A DNA stretch of 64,000 nucleotides from Triops longicaudatus (taxonomy: Eukaryota; Arthropoda; Branchiopoda; Notostraca; Triopsidae). Shown here in pieces: positions 1 through 13,470 of this stretch (position 1 is the stretch's first letter; every line of letters begins with the position of its first letter). A model generated the notes under the pieces. It was not told where the DNA came from. It searched no databases and saw only the letters and a program-made list of their open reading frames with translations. The position numbers and the translations under genes were made by a program. The stretch lies in the NCBI GenBank assembly GCA_022885665.1, contig JAGQDJ010000077.1, forward strand, positions 806,001-870,000, read 5' to 3'.

Positions 1-2371
1 ACTTGACATAAAACTGGTCACCAGGCCACCTTCCAAATTCTGCATTGTGTGAAGCGACACGCCGTTCAGGGTACGTAACACAATCTCACCGCTTTCGCAA
101 ACTACTAACACTTTCTTGTCCTAGCCAAGTTCGTTTACTATTAAGTTTTTCTTTCTATCGAAATGCATACCTGTACTGCAAGCTGAGTTACACGGCTTGT
201 TGCATCGTCGCAAATCAGATGCGTTGAGGCATCTTCTACGTTAAATTGGAATACTTCTCCTCTGCGAGTACCTAAAAGTACCGACTTCAAGTCCATCCAG
301 GCACCGCAGGTGACACAGCTTAGCTCCAATGCGTGCTCGTGTCGTAAAGTGCACGTTCGTTTACTCCACGTAAATGATACGTCGAAAATAGAAAGGTGAG
401 ACTGGCTGATCACCAAAAGATGGTTCACTTCTCGGTGAAACTGAAGCTCGATTAATTCTTGTTGCATTTCCCAATTATACACGTGAATCTTGTTTTCTCC
501 GTGATAGCAAAATACAAAAATTTCAGTAACGTCGGGAACTTTAGAATAAGCTATAAACAGACAACTATTACTTCCAGATAAACTCTGTCCTGTGATTAAA
601 GCATACCAACGGCAACCCAAAGAGTCTCGTTACAGTAGATGGCGGTAGCTTTGACAAAAGAAGTTCTCTGAACGCTGCAAACTGCTGTGCTTTTCGATAT
701 CAAGTCGTAAATGTATATTTCCTCATCCGTTGCAGATATCAAGTACTTTCCTTGCAGTTCGATAGATTTGATTAGCTTGGGTGCCGTGAAATGTGCATAC
801 GAAGTTTCAGACGACGCAAGATTTCGCAACTCAACTTGACCGGTTGACAAGGCTATTGCAATGAGTAATTCGTTTCCGTTGATTACGTTCATTGCAACAG
901 CAGTAATACCCGCTGAACCCAATTCCGAATGACTTATACGAGCGACTTCTAGTTCAGAGGGTAAACTCAACAACTACGAGATTAAACCAATTTTGTGAGT
1001 TCACAAACATCTACTTTTGCTTTGAAATATACGCTACTTACTTCTGTTAAGCCATTATGACTTTGCAGCAAAAGCCGTTCACCTTCAATCTGCATACTTG
1101 TCACTCGAAAGCTGCGCACCCAGTTAGCTAGCTAAAAGAGACATTGACATAAAAATAGTTTGCATTCGGTTAGATCTTACCAAAGTGTACGTTGTTTTAC
1201 ACCATAGTTTCACGTTACGGTCCAAATCTGCGGTGAAGAATGTCAGCCCATTAGGCAGAACGTGAATACTGCATATGGACTGCGTCTGAGGAGAGCTGTC
1301 GCTGGAACTTCCAATGCGTTGTACTTGTGATAGATCCCAAACTACGGCCTCACCATTCCACTCTCCTGTAATGATTTCTAGGACACCTGGGACTAATGCT
1401 ACACAATTGACAGGTGAACTGGTCGTCAAGCTATTGACGAAACGTCCATCTAATTCCCATATCTAAGGAAGAAAGGACGGAGTTAATAATAAGAATATAT
1501 GTTTATCAAGCGTTCGAATCACCTTTGCAGTTGCGTCTAAAGAGGTTGTGATTATGAAGTTGTGTTGTGTATTGACAACCATGTCCGTTATGCGTCTTGA
1601 ATGTGCAGAAACTGTCTTCGTACGAATTCCGCTTTTCAAGTTCCAAATAGATATATATCCACCGATATCAGCGCTAACCAGTCGATTACTCGGTAAAAAG
1701 GCAAGCTCTGCGAACATTGAAACCATTCTGTATAAGTTTTTCGACAAACTGTTACGGTGTACTTGAAATCGACGATCCATGACCTGACAGTTTCCAGATT
1801 CGTTTCCCGTTACAATATATTAGAATATCACCGGAACTGCAACCCACAGCTATGCTGGATCCTGCAGTATCACATTCTAAAACGGTAGGCGGCTAAGAAA
1901 GGAAAAGTTATGTATAAAACATACAGTTTAATACTGGAAATACTTGATCTATCTCAAACGAGTTTAGACGAGCGAAACCAGAATTGAACGGATTTTTCAG
2001 CTTGAACGTAATAGTAGATACGCTTGCCGATAGTGCTAATGCATGTGAATATACCTCCGACGAACAGTTCTCATTTAGGGCTTGCTGTAGCGTCGATGCT
2101 GGATACCTATAACAAAGTAAAATTTCAAACATTTGCGCAACAATATTTCGGAAATGTTCTATAAAATCAAAGTAAATAAATAAAAATGTAAAAAATAATA
2201 AAAAAATACTTAGAAAGGGATGAGAAATTGTTTCGGACGAAGCGATGGTAATCGATAACGAGCTTCGCACTAAGAAAGGCGTCTTTAGCACTAGAAGTTG
2301 GTGTATCATGAGCTTCAAGATCTTCTATCAAAGAGCCTCCTAAATTCGCTCTGAATTTCGCTTCGACAAAA
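1..2371 (-). other. TEP1: TEP1 exons 19-27: linker and WD40 propeller repeats
   Basis: Exons: 2371-2210, 2106-1944, 1892-1763, 1707-1523, 1462-1181, 1131-1042, 973-607, 550-171, 120-1 (open at the window edge). WD40 blades are seen as VSADIGGYISIWN, TGEWNGEAVVWDL, TADLDRNVKLWCK, LGTRRGEVFQFNV and similar. The exon 21/22 and exon 25/26 junctions lie inside longer overlapping open frames. I placed them as 55-56 bp GT-AG introns because only this choice restores a continuous WD40 alignment (SGHGSSIS joined to KLAFLPSNRLVS; LWVAV joined to AYSKVPDVTEI). The last visible exon ends in VTSFMSS without a stop. Confidence 0.85.
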
Positions 2372-5300
2372 CTGAAAACACACAAATATTTGAAAAATGA
2401 AATACTGATGGGATTTTTACAATAATTTACCTCAACTGACAAACGTGTTTCGACAACGCAGTGAATTCACCGGCGTGTGACAAATGATACGGTAGCCACT
2501 GTAAAGCACGAGCAACGTGAACATTCTTGGCCTTCTCGCACACGTGAGAAAAGTAACCTGAGAAACACGTTATCAGATTGTCTGCACACTAATGCTTCGT
2601 TAAGAAGCCACAAAAAAGCGAAAAAGCCAACATACAAGCCAAGATTCGATGATAATCCGTCGAGCGGCGAAGGTGGGTTCCATATCGTTTCAGGACTGCT
2701 GCGCTGACCGGACCTTTCTCAAGGGCGAAGTGGTTCTCAGTACTGGTCAATCGTGTGAAGGGTTTGAGAGAATGCACCAAACGGACGAATACAGTAGCCG
2801 GAATTTTCGTACATTTTTCATATAATGATAGGGTTTCTTCGAGAGTAAGAGGCTCAGCCAACGCGACAGCTAACGATTCTCGTAGTTCGTCCTCATACAA
2901 ACCTACACTCACACAAATATATAAGCCTTAGTCATGCTTCCTGAATTGTTAACACGGGTTTTACCTTCTTTAGAAGTCAGTAACAATAACAGCGCTTTGG
3001 AAACCATCTGTTGTCCCAATTCTTCTTCGATTCTTTCCAAAACGTCTTGCAAAAGACTAGACAATGTCCCTCGAAAGTCTTTCAACTTGTTCGACACCTG
3101 AAAACGTTAAACCGGAACTTAAGTGAGTCTTTCGAAGCAATTGGATGCTACCTGTTCGAAAACACCAAGGGATCGCAATTCATTGCACAAAACTTGCAAA
3201 TACCGAGGATTTCCCGAGTCCAACTTGTTTATGGCTTCGCGAAGCTGGTCGTTATACAGCGACTCGTCAAGCTTTTGTCCATGCAAGCCCAAACGATGCT
3301 TGATAAGACGCTTTCTATCCACGAGATCCAACTTTTCTATTATAGAAGAATACATTAGTTTCCAATTATAAATAGAATAGGAAAGATAAAACATATACGA
3401 TATCTTTTTCCAAAATAAATTTAACAGCAGATTTCTGTTTCATGCATATCACGAAAATCATGTTACCTATTTCGATATAAGTCACATCTTTTCTGCCAAG
3501 AACCGCCGACGCTACGAACGCGTCTTCTGTACAAGTTATAACAATACGAATTCCCTGAAAAAGTTAAAAGCTAGTTTGGGTCGATTGTTGGATTTAAAAA
3601 GAAAGTACTGAGGGTAATTTCTGTGGGATGGCGTTAAGGAAATCGATGACATTATTTTCTGCAACTGCTTCCAGGTCATCCAAGAGAATTGCAATGCCAG
3701 CCTTGCTTGCAGCAGCAACATCTTTCAACAAATCTTCAAATTTCGAATAAGCTTGTTTGCTTTCTAGCAAACTGGTCAGGAAGTTCGTCACGTGTCCTTG
3801 AGGGGAGCATGACAAAGTTCCCGCGATGCCACCAAACCATGGCACAGTAATAAGTTTACTAGCTGTGAGTCTTGAGTAGAGGCGTGCCTGTCATGAAAGA
3901 GAAGCCATAGCAAACATGTCGTGACACGAGCCACACCGTGAAAAGGAAAAGTCAAAACTCACTAGAAAGCTCGTTTTCCCGGAACCCGGTTTCCCTGTCA
4001 CTACAACGAGCCCATCGCGTTCAAGCTCTTCGCAATTTGTATCATGAGCTTTCAGGTCAATACATTCATGTGCTACGGCTTCAGCGTATATAGCGTGGTC
4101 TCTAAATTCATCAATTTCTTCTTCCGTTTCCTATGAGAAAAGAGTAAATAAATATACGAATTAAAATGAAACATAAGAAACAAAAATATGTAGAATTTAA
4201 AATTAAAAATAAAGTAAAAACAAGTAGAAAATAAAAAAAATAAAATAAAACTTTTTTTTATCAACTGAACGTAAAAGTTTAGTATACAGCATTTACCTCG
4301 CTGCAATATTGCTGAACTGCCTGCCATAAGTTCTCAAGTACTCGTTTACCGAACTCTTCGAGTCCCACGGCCACCGGTTTACCTTGAATCCACCCTCCGT
4401 ACGTGGCGGGGTATTCGTCAAAGACTTCAAAGCCTGCTTGTTTGATTCTTGACTTAAGGCACGTCAACCTTTCCTGATGATGCGGGTCAGTCGTAACAAA
4501 ATCGGCTTTAACGTCTGCGCTAAGTTGCCTGTCATATCAAAAAGCACATTAATACTGATACACGCAAGATATTCTGAATAAGAAACTCATTGCTTACGAA
4601 TAAAACCGAGGGTCACGGAAATAAAAGAAGGCGCGGTCCTTCATCTGGTCAGCATGTGCCAATGCTCCGGCATAAAATTCCAATTCCGTGACCGAGGCTC
4701 CAGCGGGATATTCTTTGAGCCATTCCAAATCACCCGCTTCACTAACCCGATATGAGTCCGGCACCCAGCCATATCTCTCCCCCAGAATTCCAATAAAAAT
4801 TTGACACTTGGAAACTTGGTTCAAACAAAGCTCCAGTAGCCTGTAAAAACCATAACGGTCACGAGACGTTTACTATGTAATGACTACATCACGCAGTACT
4901 TATTCGAGCGAGACTCTTCTTCCGTAACTCCCCAGCGTAAATCAACATCCGTGATGGACAACCTATGGCGATACGCTCGGGCTTGAATTTCCGGGAACAC
5001 AAATCGAGCTAAGAGGTCACGCTCGCCGTGGAGGTCTTTGAAAGTTGACGACACAAAAACGCGTAATATTCGCCACCTTTGAGCAAAACAAACAAAGAAA
5101 TAAATAGAAAATATATACAAAATACAAACTAAACGAAATAAAAAAAGCTAAAAAACCCTTTCGTGTATGTTTCATTCTTAAAAACAACTAGTTTCTATTT
5201 ACGTCCGCCTTTTCCGTACCTGAGAGCGGGTGGAATAGCAACGTCGTGCTGTTGGTGTTGCGTGGGACAAGTCATCAACTTGGGAGGCAAACTCTTCAAG

Positions 5301-8300
5301 CCGAGTCTTTTGTCAATCGTGTCCACATGAGTAACCAAATGTTGATTGCCTTTTTCTGCTATTAACCTTCAAAAAACATCACGCGGCTTCAAGTCGTAAC
5401 CCAGCGTATTTATAACTAAACCTTACTTGAAAACCTGCTCCGACTGTCCCTGTACGTACAAATTCAAAGCGTCGCTATTGCTTTTATTGGCAACGAAGAA
5501 GTGTTTTAAATGCACAGGAACTTTTATCACAATATTGCAGTAAAGCAGCATGGGATTCTCATGCGTACGATATTCGTACAACATTGTCCTGGCAACAGTA
5601 ATCGGCGGGCAGCAAAAATGGACAGGGTGCGCTGTTATTAACACAAGGTGATCGGCCTGTAAAGGAAGACAAGCACAAGATTATTTTTTAAAAATAATAC
5701 ACGGCTGCCATGAACGACTTAGTTAACAAGACAGGAAGCTGAGAGAGAAACCTTTTACAACGCAAATCCTATTTAGCGTTCTGACATACCAACGTGCCTC
5801 TCAATCACGATACATTGTCACGCTACTTAAAACAAAAATATGGAAGACTATCTAAATGCCCTTTTACCATTAATTTGTCAATCTTATACTACGGCTAATA
5901 ATAAGTTCGCTTATTTTCAAACTCTACGTTTTTTTAAACACATTTCTCAAGATTTCAAAGTAACGCAGTTTACATTAATGTCTACGGAACCCCACGCGCT
6001 GGCGTGGTATCAATCCAATTAACCCCGGTACGCGTTTTTCGGCGTTTTGCTATGGCTTTAAAGCTCGCGAGCGAGGTTTCACGCTCGTATAAAGGTAATT
6101 AGTCTGCCTGGGTGAAGTTTAGTTGATACATTTTTTTTCTGCCTTAAGGTACCACCCGTTTGAACAACTTAAGCGATAAGTGTTCACAGGTCAGTTAAAT
6201 ACCGTTTAAAGTGATGTTGTATGTAAAAGCAAGCTATGCAGTGATGGTTCTTGTGCTGGGCTTAATGACTTGGGCCTATATAGTGGGAGCTACCCAGAGC
6301 GACGATGCTCGCTATCCGCCCTGCCCTTTTAATTCCTTGTGCCGCTGTTCCAACGCAGGCCCTGATTTTGGCCTCATCTTCTGCGAGGATATACCCATGG
6401 CTGATATACCCGAAGCTATCAATAACACCAAAGTGTTCGGCCTCCACTTACGGCGTAATGGACTACGACGACTGGAAGAACATCACTTTCATGGCACAGG
6501 TGTGTGCGTTTTAATATTTCGTGCCTATCACGATGAAGTTCTTTTTATGCTACTAACAAGATAAATACGGCGTAGGAAATAAAAAAAAAGTAATAAAAAA
6601 TGAGAGAAATTCTTAATGGAAAATATTCGTTTAGGGATGTGGAGGGTGGACATCAGGCACAACCTTCTGACAGATATCCCGGAGAACGCCTTCGCAGGCT
6701 TGGAGCGTTCCTTGTGGGAACTTGACTTGCAATACAACAAACTTCAACGCATTCCTCAACGTGCGGTGCAAAATTTACAGAAACTCAAAGTCCTCGACCT
6801 TACAGGTAAACCCTTCAGAGAATCCTTTCTAACACCTCATTATGCACAAATGTACAAGTAAACGAACAATAATATAGATAAATTACAAATAAATGCGCAA
6901 AAGCAAACAATTTTAACTAAAGACATACGTAAAAATAAATTTAAAGTAACAAGAAATGAGCATTGTATAAGTAAATTTAAAAATAGAGAGCAAAGAATAG
7001 AGTAGAAAGTATTTTATATAAATACTGTAAAAATAGTTGTAAAGATATTGGATAATAGAAGCCATTTTATATGGACTCCGTAGGACAACATCGCAGGTGA
7101 AAGAATAAAAAGTAAATTTGGATTACGTTATAGTAATATTCGAAACAAAAAATATGCGACAGACGTATGTCGAAACTAAAAAAAAACTACAGTAAAACCT
7201 CGCTATAACCAACATACAAGACACAAACAACTGTTCGTTATAGCGACGTTTGTAACAACCAATATTGCCTGAAATGCGTTTCGTCTTGTCCAAGCCTGTA
7301 AACCTTATTTCTTCCTTCACAATAGCTGATAATTCAATATTACTAGCGCTCGCTATAGCAAGACATTCCTGTATTCTAGAAAACTTCATAAAAGACAAAT
7401 AATAAATAAAGCTTAATAATTAAAGACAAATAAAGCTTAATAATGAAAGAGATCAGTGTTAAATAAATAGAAGTGGTAAATTAAAAACAAATTAGAAAAA
7501 CTTACGGATAATTAAAGAAATAAAACGACAGACACAGAAATCTCATTAGGCCTAAATCTTACGTAAATCCTTTGTAAAATAGGGAACGAAATCGTGGAAG
7601 TTCAAGCCGAGCACTTCCGGGGTATGGATTTCCTCCAAACGCTTTCACTAGCCGAAAACGGGCTCCAAATTATTCAAGATGGCGTTTTCCGCGATCTGCA
7701 ACGGTTAGAGAAGTTGGATTTGCGTGGGAACAACATCAAGTTTTTATCCCCCGCCGTCTTCAATCTAGGACCGTCACGTCTCTCGGTTTTGAACATGGCG
7801 GACAACTTACTGACCCAGATTCCCTTCGCGGCTTTGGAACCCCTCAAACTGCTCCATACGTTAAATTTAGCGCGGAACAATATTCCCACCACATTTGACG
7901 TCTTCTTCACTAACCAAATTACCATGGATACGCTAATTCTCGACCTCAATGCCATCACCCAACTGCCCCCGTTCGCGTTCCAGAATTTCGGTACCGTCAA
8001 CCGCACGTCTCTAGTGGGCAATCCTATTACCTCCATCGCTGAAGACGCGTTCAAAGAAGCCAAAATCAGAGAACTCTACTTAAACGACTGCTATTTGGCC
8101 GACATTGCGCCTAAAGCTTTTCGCGGTTTGGAAACGTCGCTCCACAAGCTCGACCTAGGCTACAACAATTTGACGTCGTTGCCCGAAAACCTTTTCGACA
8201 ACTTTGACTACTTAAAATTCCTGTCGCTGCGCAACAACCCGTTAACATTCGAGCCCGAGCAGGTCTTCAGCGGGTTCCGCTACACGCTCCAAACCCTGAA

Positions 8301-11300
8301 CCTCGAGGGAGAGAACATGGGCGAAATCCCCATCCATGAACTGAACAATATGCGTAATTTGCGGAATCTAGGGTTCAGCTCGCTGCGTAAGGATGGCAAG
8401 GGTGACAACATGCTCAATAAGGAAGACTTTGAAAACTTCGGCCCTGCGTTAGAAACTCTTTCGTTGGCCCGTAACGGTCTCCAGAGCATAGAAGACCACG
8501 CGTTCCAGCACACACCAGGCTTGAAAACCCTTATCTTAACCGACAACAAAATCGACCGCATTGGCTCTGACGCTTTCAAAGACGTAGGAACTTCGCTGCA
8601 CCACCTGAAGCTCGTAAATGCCCTTTCGTTGACAACGCTTCCCTCTTCCCCTTTCCAAGCTTTGACCAGTCTCCACGAGCTCGACCTCAGCAACAATAAA
8701 ATTCGGGAAATCCCCGCTGACGTCTTTTTCGCTATGAAAGACCTCCGTGAGCTCAATCTGCAAGACAATAAACTGGAGCGTCTTCCATCACATCTTCTGG
8801 TGGGCGACAGTCACCCAGCCTTGGAGGAGATCCGTCTCTCGTTCAATCATCTGAAAGCCTTGGACGCGCAGGCCTTCGCGGATTTCCCTGCCTTGAAACG
8901 TCTTTTTATTGACGACAACCAAATCGGCCGCATTGAAAAGGGCGCTTTCCAGAATTTACACCAATTGGAGGTTTTGAACCTGGAAGGCAGCGCTTTGCAA
9001 TGGATCCAGCAGGAAGCGTTTCAAAACTTGCCCAAGTTGGAGGTCCTGAATTTGGCTTACAATGAACTCAAAGGCTTGGACCTGGACGCGTTTGACCAAG
9101 TCGGGACTCTATCAACCTTGAAATTAGACGTGAGCCACAACAAGATCCAACAATTGTTGGTTAATGGAACCACCTGGAGCACGTACTCAAGCATCAAAAT
9201 TATAGACTTTAGTCACAACAACATCTCCCTGGTCGCGCGCAACTACTTTGACTCCATACGCAGTTCCCTCACCCACGTGCACTTTAGGCACAACCGCCTC
9301 TACAACCTCACTCGCGACGCTTTTGGCGAAATGCAACATTTGCAGCTCCTTGACCTCAGCCATAACCAACTCACCTATTTGGCCCACGATGCCTTCAAGA
9401 ACACGAAAAAGCTGCAAATACTCAATCTGGATTACAACGAACTCTGTGACCTAGCGCCCGAAATCTTTGCCGAACAACCCAACCTACGCGTACTCCGCGT
9501 CTCCCACAATCACTTACGTTCGTTGGCCGAGGGACTCTTCAAAAATACGACGTTAGAGATCTTCCTAGCGTCCCATAACGAATTAACCCGGTTCCCTGAG
9601 AACACGCTCTCCCACATCGCAACCACATTGCGCCACTTGGACTTGTCGGATAACGAAATTCGGAGCATTACTGGCAGTCAAATTGAGCGGCTGGTTAACC
9701 TGGTGTACCTTGACTTATCCGGCAATGGCATCACAACCTTGGCCGATGGCACTTTTGCTCCTTTGCATCAACTGGCGACCCTTGACCTCGGGCTCAATCA
9801 CATCGAACATCTGACTCCCCAGGTTTTTGACGGTTTACAAGATACATTGGTTCAATTGAGTCTCGCCAACAATTCGTTGGATGAGCTGCCTCAATTGGAC
9901 TTGCCTAACCTGCTTCGCCTGGACGTATCTGATAACGAGTAAATTCCCACATCTCATCATTTCCCACGATTGCGCTTATTTTTTGGGCATTTTTTGTTTA
10001 TTCAAGGCTAACCTCGCTACCTGTTACTACGTTGTGGAATCTCACAAGTTTGCGTGAACTGGATTTGAGCTTTTGCCAGCTGCCAACGGTAGCTAGCCCG
10101 GTTTGGACGGCCACGCCACGTCTGAAAGCTCTAAAAGTCGCAGGCAACCCTATCAAAGTGATCAACAACGATAGTTTCGTCGGGCTCGAGAAATTAGCAC
10201 AGCTGGATTTACAAGATTTGCCTCTAACTAATTTCGAAGTAAAATTGCAACCCACTTTCGCCTACGAGTTTCGTAAATTATACTTGTATTGCAGACAGGG
10301 GCGCTGGTCAACTTGCAGGCTTTGTCTTTCTTGAAAATCAGCGGTCCAGCCGAAGTGAAAAATTTTAACCTTGCCAAAGTGATACAAGACAATGACGCTT
10401 TGCGCAAACTGGTCTTTAAGGTAACGAAACTCATTTCTTATCACGACAAACTATTCAACGACAATGACAACACTTACAGTTTTAAGTTAACAAAAGTGCA
10501 CAAGGCTTTCTTTACCTTTCCATTAAGTTAAAATCTCTTCAGTGAGAAACTGATACAAAGATTTGATTTTCTTTAATTTTAATTTAACAAAATGCTAAGA
10601 ATTTTACTAGTAAATTTACGATGACTTTAGCTTTTGCTTTGAGTCCAATATTAGAACAACACTGGTAAGTAAGCTGTTACAAAAACAGTTGATTTCCGTA
10701 ATTTTGGAGGAAATAACTAAAAAGGAAAAAAATAACGAGATTAGAATTGTGTACTGGAATAAATCGGGAACTGTATCAGGTACTTTGGAACTAATTGTCG
10801 AACATGACTTTGCCTTTTTAAAAAGAATTAATTAAAATACGCTTTCTTATAACTTGAGGCTTTCGGGTATCATAAATTTCATTAACTATTTTTATAAGAA
10901 ATCTCACCGACATGCATTAGAAATTACGAATCGAAAGTGAAAGGCCGGGATTTGTGACAAATTACATTTTTTTTTTGTAAAGGACTACGTGAATAATGTA
11001 GTATGTGACTATTCTATAGTATCGTTAGGTGCACCCGAGCTTTTAACATTTTACTGTTTTTTATACAAAACTTTTTGTTGCTTGACATTTAGTTTGTAAT
11101 ATATTTTTTACTTTGGATTTTTAAATTTGTAAAAATTTTTAAATGTTTACAAAACTCTTTTTTTGTAATTTTTACTTGATTCACGCTAAATGGTAATGAA
11201 TTCTAAAATTTGGGAAAATTGAGACAATTTAAAAAAGTGAGAATATAACACAAGGCTTCCGTAGGTGGATAGTGCTAATTTGGAACACGAATTACGAGGA

Positions 11301-13433
11301 ATTCTGCCCAACAAATTGAGCAACATTACTCTCACTGGACCTAACCTAAAATCCATTGCGAACACAGCATTCCAAGTACTGTACCATGAATGCTATTAAA
11401 AAAAATCAAAGGGAAAGGCAAGAAGTCTAATGACGCTGCATTTTATAGGATGTAACTAGTCGTTTATTGCGGCTATCGGTTCATAACACCAGCGTTACCG
11501 AAATCTACAAAACCTTGTTCCACAACTTGGGCCAAGTGCGATGGCTCGAACTGGACTTGCGACACAACAAATTGTCAACCGTGGGCGAGCCGTCGACAAC
11601 CTTGTACCCGGGCTCATTGTTCACAGTTTTCCTTACCGAGTTACGCTTATCAGAAAATGGATGGAACTGCGACTGTGGCATTGGGTAATTTCCAAAAAGT
11701 CTTAGTCCCCATTTCTTCCCTTTTGCATAAAGAAATCCGCAATGCACGATCGACTAATAAGCTGTGTCACTGACTCAGGTGGGTTGAATTTTGGATGAAA
11801 AAGTGGCGCCAACACATCTGTCACGAAGACAAGAGTAAAGCAGAATACGAGGATTGTCGCTCAACCGTCGCGGATCTTCGTGAAGCCGAGTGCCGCAATC
11901 GTGGCAACTCATCATTGGTAGAAACCCTGAAACTGGACTTGGAATGCGGCTGGTCTTCAGCTCCCCACGTCTCCTCTCCCAGTTTGATCCATTTGCTAGC
12001 TCTGGTTCTAACTTTCTTTGTCTCTCGGCAATTATTATCACCACAATAGGTTGTGTAATTTTAAATGTTTATAAATACGCTTTCCAATTTCTCTTGCTAC
12101 GCAATACAGCGCTCCGGAAAACAGTTTATCATGCCCCCTTTTTCAGACTCAAACAGTGTTCTAGAAGATTTCACTTCTCCCAAACTTGTATATGACTGGC
12201 TAATGAATGCTCATGCTAAAACTGGGCTAATAAAAGTGAAAACGACGATACGAAAATGCAGTTGAGGTTCACATGGAACAATGTATCTTCATTAAGGCTT
12301 AATTCAGAGTGCTCCCCAACTAGGTTTATGGCCACGAGTCGTGATCTCCGTACCCTTGTGGCCTAATTGACTTCATCTTCACCTACTGTTCATTATTTTC
12401 TGATACTCGGGGCGTAAACGTCAAAAGAGTCTGCACGTTCTTATTTTCCGTACCCGAATGCTGCTAAAGCTCCTTCAATTTCACCCAGCTGTGACACAAC
12501 GCAGGCTCAAGGTGTACCAAGGGAAACCTTTGTACCGAATATAAGCTACACAGCACGTGTCTGGCAGTCCTCTTTGACTCTCTCTTTCATGACTTGTTAC
12601 GCGGATTGACAGTACTTTACTTCCAACCAAACAGGAAGTTGGAATTTCGGGACCTGTAAGCAGCCGGTACGCAATTCGGCACCGTTAGTCACAAATATGA
12701 GATTCAGTCCAACGAACGGGACCATTTGTAACCAGCCTCTATAAAGTATGATATGAAAACCTCAAGATTCTCAGACTAAGCTATGAAACCGAAACTAGAG
12801 CGGCTTGGGGTATACAGAGACCTGTTACAACTTTCCGTTTCCTGCTTCTCACCATAAAAGTCTCTCCACATAACCATCAACACAGCTCCTCAACTCGTTA
12901 TTTCTCCATAAACGCAAGAAAGCCGAGAAACTCTTTAGTCGTCTCGCAGAAAAACGTGTTTTCTCCCCAAACATCGTTTTCTCTCTTGATCCCGCATGAG
13001 AAATCTCACTTTCTGCAGGTGTCACGAACATCGGAAATTAAAACTTTGTCATTGGCAACGCCAAATTACTCGTGCTTAACGGAAACCAGGAAGCGTTAGT
13101 AGTATAGTACTACCAAGAAACTACGCCTATTCTCAATAAATCACGTGAAGGTGTTACTGTTTAGACATATTAGGCAAAAAGCTACTATTGCATTATTTTA
13201 TTGCATTATAAAATTATATGCTAATAAATTAAAGTCAGTAATTATGTTCAAGTCGGAAAGTTTGGACTAAAAAGGTTAAAAATACTTTAGATAACAAACA
13301 AAAGTTAAAACCGCTAGTTAATGGTATTTCTAACTGCCACTGACAGGACTTTATGAGTGTATTTGACTTTAAATGACGTTTAAAGAGATTTGATTCAATT
13401 TTTTACAACACAGTCGAATGAATGCAAAGGCTT

Positions 13434-13470
<37 letters not shown>

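Noticed and set aside
1708..1762. Continuous open frame across TEP1 exons 21/22, or a 28-nt intron there
   Set aside because: Reading through the gap uses a frame that meets a stop upstream and breaks the WD40 alignment, and 28 nt is far below the other introns. A 55-bp GT-AG intron (1708-1762) restores frame and alignment.
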